This document shows, in pieces, positions 6,147 through 8,925 of a stretch of 8,925 nt of DNA. The stretch spans positions 1 through 8,925 of the forward strand of contig PFLI01000049.1 of the NCBI GenBank assembly GCA_002785065.1, written 5' to 3'. The DNA is from Candidatus Roizmanbacteria bacterium CG_4_10_14_0_8_um_filter_33_9. GTDB taxonomy: Bacteria; Patescibacteriota; Microgenomatia; UBA1406; GWC2-37-13. Both the position numbers and the translations under genes were made by a program. Under the pieces are notes generated by a model. That model was given only the letters and a program-made list of their open reading frames with translations, was not told where the DNA came from and did not search any database. Position 1 is the first letter of the stretch. The number at the start of each line of letters is the position of its first letter.

Positions 6147-7270
6147 AAATTTTGAATCAAAACGTGTAATTTATTTTGAAAATTGGAGAAGTCAAATTTC
6201 TTTGATATTTCTTCTCCATACTGAACTGATGCCCGCTTTAGATTGTATGATATTTGATCAAATCTTTCAAGCACTTTTCTAATTGATTGTACTGATTGTT
6301 TATGAAAAAATATACCTGTTTTGTTTTGTGCAATAATTTCGCTTACGCCACTTTTACTATAAGATATAACTGGACAACCCATAAATTGAGCCTCTACTGC
6401 TACATAACCGAAATCTTCTTCTTGTGGCATTATTGTTGCTTCAGCATGTTGATACAGAAACGCAAGTTCTTTATCTGATAAATCTTGCAAGAACTGTATA
6501 GTATTACCAGAATAAGATTTTATTCGTTGCAACTGACTTCCTTTTCCGACAATAATCAAATTTTTTTTGACTTTAGTAAATGTTTTAACCAATAAATCAA
6601 TTTTTTTATAAGGTTCAAGACGGGAAACAACTAAAAAAAAATTTTTTGGCAATTTGAATGTATTAGTTGTAAATGACTTATGAAGATCAATTTTAATATT
6701 TTTCCAGTAAGTAGTATCAAATGGAGGATAAATTACATCTGTTTTTTTTTGATATGTTTTAAACGATCTCTTTGATACTAATTTTGATATCGATATAAAT
6801 TTATCAGGTCTGTTTGATGCAATTTTATCCCACTCTTTTATCTGGTTTAAAATTGGAGAGAATATTAATCGTAAGCTCGAGGAAATATAATTTTCAGGAT
6901 ATATCCATAAATATCTCGTTGGAGTAAGCAAATAACAAATATGTAAAGTCCCTGGCTTTGTGATAATAGACTTTGCAAATGATGAGGATACCGATATAAC
7001 TATATCATAATGAGAAAAATCAAAACTCTCAAAAGCTAAGGGGTATAAAAAAAAAGACAATAACCTGTTTGATCTAATAAATGGTAAACGATTAATAAAT
7101 GAAGGCACTATATCAATGTTTCTTGCCCACTTTGCCTTGTCAGCATCATAACAAGACGTAAATAACGATGCTTTTGGAAACATTGAATGAAGAGCTAAAA
7201 GTACTCGTTCAACACCACCCCATTTATCTATCCAATCATAAACTATAGCTACTTTTTTTTTGATTATCAT
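6143..7270 (-). CDS. Family 4 glycosyltransferase, WbaZ/mannosyltransferase-like
   Basis: This is a retaining GT-B transferase that adds a sugar to a growing glycan at the inner membrane face. The 375-residue protein has a Rossmann-type N-terminal half starting VAIVYDW (7-13) with the acceptor-side glycine loop KWGGVERV (16-23). HICYLLTPTRYLW (110-122) resembles the H-x-Y-x-H-T-P-x-R-Y-W signature of WbaZ-type mannosyltransferases. The C-terminal half has VVSRLEPYKKID (214-225), a GKG phosphate loop (242-244), and the EX7E motif E285-E293 in EEDFGYVAVEA, which binds the donor. The direct coupling to manC downstream (ATGA overlap) suggests GDP-mannose as donor; this is inference. There is no transmembrane segment, though aromatic and basic patches near 70-80 and 130-150 could bind the membrane. 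Its own ATG overlaps the stop of the upstream glycosyltransferase as ATGA (7270-7267). A weak AGG lies a few bases before the start. Confidence 0.9.
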   Translation of the reverse strand: MIIKKKVAIVYDWIDKWGGVERVLLALHSMFPKASLFTSCYDADKAKWARNIDIVPSFINRLPFIRSNRLLSFFLYPLAFESFDFSHYDIVISVSSSFAKSIITKPGTLHICYLLTPTRYLWIYPENYISSSLRLIFSPILNQIKEWDKIASNRPDKFISISKLVSKRSFKTYQKKTDVIYPPFDTTYWKNIKIDLHKSFTTNTFKLPKNFFLVVSRLEPYKKIDLLVKTFTKVKKNLIIVGKGSQLQRIKSYSGNTIQFLQDLSDKELAFLYQHAEATIMPQEEDFGYVAVEAQFMGCPVISYSKSGVSEIIAQNKTGIFFHKQSVQSIRKVLERFDQISYNLKRASVQYGEEISKKFDFSNFQNKLHVLIQNL

Positions 7271-8379
7271 GTACCTATTGTGTATTTTTTATAAATCGAT
7301 AGAGTATGATTGGTCATTGTTTTAAAAGACATTTCAGATTTTATGTTATTTGAAAAGTAATTATTTTTCCTTTGAGTATTTTGAGTAAATAATTGTATTT
7401 TAGTCACAATATCTTTTTCGTTTTCAGGATTAAAAAAAATGGCATTATTATCTATTAATTCATGAAATACTGGAATATCAGATACAATTAATGGACAATT
7501 AAGCGATTTTGCCTCAAGTATAGGAAGCCCAAATCCTTCTGAAAGAGAAGGATGGATAAGCCCAACAGCGTTTTTATAAAAAAATTTTAAATCAGAAACA
7601 GACGCATTATGAAAAAAAAGAATCTTGTTTTCTAAATGCATTTCACTTATTTGAGTTTTTATCTTATCCGCAAAAAAGTCATGTGGACCGATAAGAATAA
7701 GTTTTATTTCTGATTTCAACTTTGCAAACGCATAGATTAACCTTGTAATATTTTTATGGGGATAAAAATTCCCCACATATATTAAATAGAGGTAAGAAAA
7801 ATTCTTTAATAAGTTGCTATTTTCTTTTGTTTTACTTAATAAATTATCTACTCCCTCAAATATGGGTTTAATTTTATTTTCATATTTTTTTCCATACAAT
7901 TGAATTAAAGACTGTTTTATTGTTAATGAAGGAGTTATAATAACTTTTGAATTTCGAACTTGAAAGTAAATAACGATTTTAAAAAAAAATAGCTTTGCTC
8001 CATAAATAAATCTACTTTTTGTTGATGCTTTTCCTGTTTTAAATAGCAAAGGTGTAACATCATGAATTGTTGAAACAAATGGCTTCCAATAACATATTGG
8101 GTATCCAAAATAAGTAAAATGCATTAGATCAAGATTGTCCTTTAATAAAGTAAATAAAAAAAAGAGTTGTTCTTGAAATGTATGCCAGATATATGGAGAT
8201 GAGCGAATAATAAAATTATTGGGTAGTTTTGGTAACTTATTAATATCTTGAGGTAAAACGTAAAGATAAAACAACAGTTTTTCTGTCTTTTCTTTTATAA
8301 GAAAATAAATTAAGTTACGAATATAAGTCCCAACTCCTGTTTGAGAATATAATCTAGCATCAATTCCTATTTTTTTCAT
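7267..8379 (-). CDS. Family 4 glycosyltransferase, MtfB/WbdB-like
   Basis: This 370-residue GT-B transferase starts with IGIDARLYSQTGVGTYIRNL (4-23), the typical opening of the GT4 subgroup that includes mannosyltransferases MtfB and WbdB. STIHDVTPL (103-111) marks the N-domain active-site region. YVGNFYPHKNI (201-211) opens the C-terminal donor domain, and HPSLSEGFGLPILEA (276-290) carries the EX7E pair E281-E289. The protein is soluble or peripheral, and its donor is not readable; mannose is plausible from homologue type and the nearby manC. The stretch around 128-140 is strongly aromatic and hydrophobic and includes an A9/T9 run at 7981-7989, where sequencing errors or slippage are possible, but the frame continues normally. 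The ATG lies inside the end of the upstream glycosyltransferase gene (20-nt overlap, 8360-8379), and the stop overlaps the next gene by 4 nt, so the three genes are tightly coupled. Confidence 0.9.
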   Translation of the reverse strand: MKKIGIDARLYSQTGVGTYIRNLIYFLIKEKTEKLLFYLYVLPQDINKLPKLPNNFIIRSSPYIWHTFQEQLFFLFTLLKDNLDLMHFTYFGYPICYWKPFVSTIHDVTPLLFKTGKASTKSRFIYGAKLFFFKIVIYFQVRNSKVIITPSLTIKQSLIQLYGKKYENKIKPIFEGVDNLLSKTKENSNLLKNFSYLYLIYVGNFYPHKNITRLIYAFAKLKSEIKLILIGPHDFFADKIKTQISEMHLENKILFFHNASVSDLKFFYKNAVGLIHPSLSEGFGLPILEAKSLNCPLIVSDIPVFHELIDNNAIFFNPENEKDIVTKIQLFTQNTQRKNNYFSNNIKSEMSFKTMTNHTLSIYKKYTIGT

Positions 8380-8925
8380 ATCGTTTTGCTATCTGAGTAA
8401 TAAGAATAAGAATAAAATCGCTTAATATTCGTGGATAAAGGTAGTAGTAATGTTTTTTATAAAAAATACCCATTGTGGCAAAAAACGAGACTTTACTTTT
8501 TGTTTTGATACTTCGATTATTCCCGTTTAGTGCCATACCGCTTTGCCCTTTTAAATGTACGACTGTGAATAGAGGATAATATATTATCTTTAATCCCAGT
8601 TTTTTAATTCGATATGATAAATCTAGATCTTCCCCATACATAAAATAGTCTTCATCAAATCCACCGATTTTATCTACAACCTGCTTCTTAACTAAAAAAA
8701 ACGCTCCACTGGGAGAATCAATTTCGTGAATAGAATCATTTAATTTATTCCAAAGATGATATCCACAAAAAACACTATTTAGGATAGGAATATATTTAAA
8801 AATACTTTCTAATTTTATAAAATAACAAAAAGATCTCCATAATGTTGGAAACCCTCTATGACAAGCCATGTCCAGTTTTCCTGTGGGAAGTATAACTTTC
8901 ACCGTTAATCCAGCTACATGAGAAT
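8360..8925 (-). CDS. Family 2 glycosyltransferase, C-terminal part (5' end outside the window)
   Basis: Only the C-terminal part, about 188 residues, is present. The frame stays open to the window edge, with in-frame codons S-H-V-A-G-L-T before the GTG at 8902, so that GTG is not the true start. Seen here are SPSGAFFLVKK (positions 63-73 counted from the GTG), GGFDEDYFMYGEDLDLSYR (80-98) with the acidic pair E91-D92 typical of the GT2 catalytic base region, and a YYPLFTVVHLKGQSG segment with the usual late histidine. A hydrophobic stretch near the end (PRILSDFILILITQIAK) may bind the membrane. The pattern fits rhamnosyltransferase/WcaA-like GT-A inverting enzymes that use nucleotide-sugar donors and extend lipid-linked glycans. 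The missing N-terminus should hold the nucleotide-binding DxD region, so donor and exact subfamily are open. Its TGA stop lies 20 nt inside the next transferase gene. Confidence 0.9.
   Translation of the reverse strand, partial: SHVAGLTVKVILPTGKLDMACHRGFPTLWRSFCYFIKLESIFKYIPILNSVFCGYHLWNKLNDSIHEIDSPSGAFFLVKKQVVDKIGGFDEDYFMYGEDLDLSYRIKKLGLKIIYYPLFTVVHLKGQSGMALNGNNRSIKTKSKVSFFATMGIFYKKHYYYLYPRILSDFILILITQIAKRYEKNRN

Noticed and set aside
5986..6482. Plus-strand frames over the manC and GT4 genes, and the one at 4931-5149
   Set aside because: They are antisense to genes with clear catalytic motifs and have no recognisable content.
8900..8902. GTG as the start of the family 2 glycosyltransferase
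   Set aside because: The frame is open upstream to the window edge and the N-terminal catalytic half would be missing; the gene is simply cut by the window.
1..8925. CRISPR arrays, insertion sequences, tRNA genes, integrases or toxin-antitoxin pairs
   Set aside because: No regularly spaced repeats, transposase motifs, tRNA T-loop signatures or small paired genes were seen on either strand.

Overview
The window is AT-rich (roughly 30% GC in the coding part). All nine protein genes lie on the minus strand, so transcription runs from high to low coordinates. The mix is a DUF4012 membrane protein among polysaccharide genes, a short RecO, a homodimer-type zinc-binding glycyl-tRNA synthetase, few recognisable Shine-Dalgarno sequences and very tight packing. 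That mix fits a Candidate Phyla Radiation bacterium (Patescibacteria, perhaps Microgenomates). This placement is inference; no rRNA or other phylogenetic marker was read. The standard code is used, with TGA as a real stop in several genes.

Region 8925-4414, read right to left, is a surface-glycan synthesis cluster. It holds a family 2 glycosyltransferase cut by the window edge, two family 4 glycosyltransferases, a mannose-1-phosphate guanylyltransferase (ManC) that makes GDP-mannose, and a monotopic phosphoglycosyl transferase that should start the lipid-linked glycan on undecaprenyl phosphate. Neighbouring genes overlap by 20, 4 and 4 nt or are 5 nt apart, as expected for one translationally coupled operon. 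The glycan probably contains mannose. No flippase, polymerase or exporter is in the window.

Region 4403-2571 holds one large DUF4012 protein: an N-terminal membrane anchor, a helical stalk, the DUF4012 core and a beta-rich C-terminal part. It follows the initiating transferase directly. I suggest it handles the finished lipid-linked glycan outside the membrane, possibly like a LytR-CpsA-Psr ligase.

Region 2565-673 holds housekeeping genes in the same reading direction: recO (recombination mediator) 5 nt after the DUF4012 gene, then glycyl-tRNA synthetase 9 nt later. A small membrane-anchored surface protein of unknown function follows at 650-186.

Region 1-180 has no open frame, has clearly higher GC (about 42%) and can fold into several hairpins plus a 7-bp long-range helix. 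A good minus-strand promoter (TTGAAA, 18 bp, TATAAT) ends just upstream of it. It is best read as the 5' part of a structured RNA, or a structured leader of a gene beyond the left edge. I could not assign it to a known family, and it is the most open question in the window.
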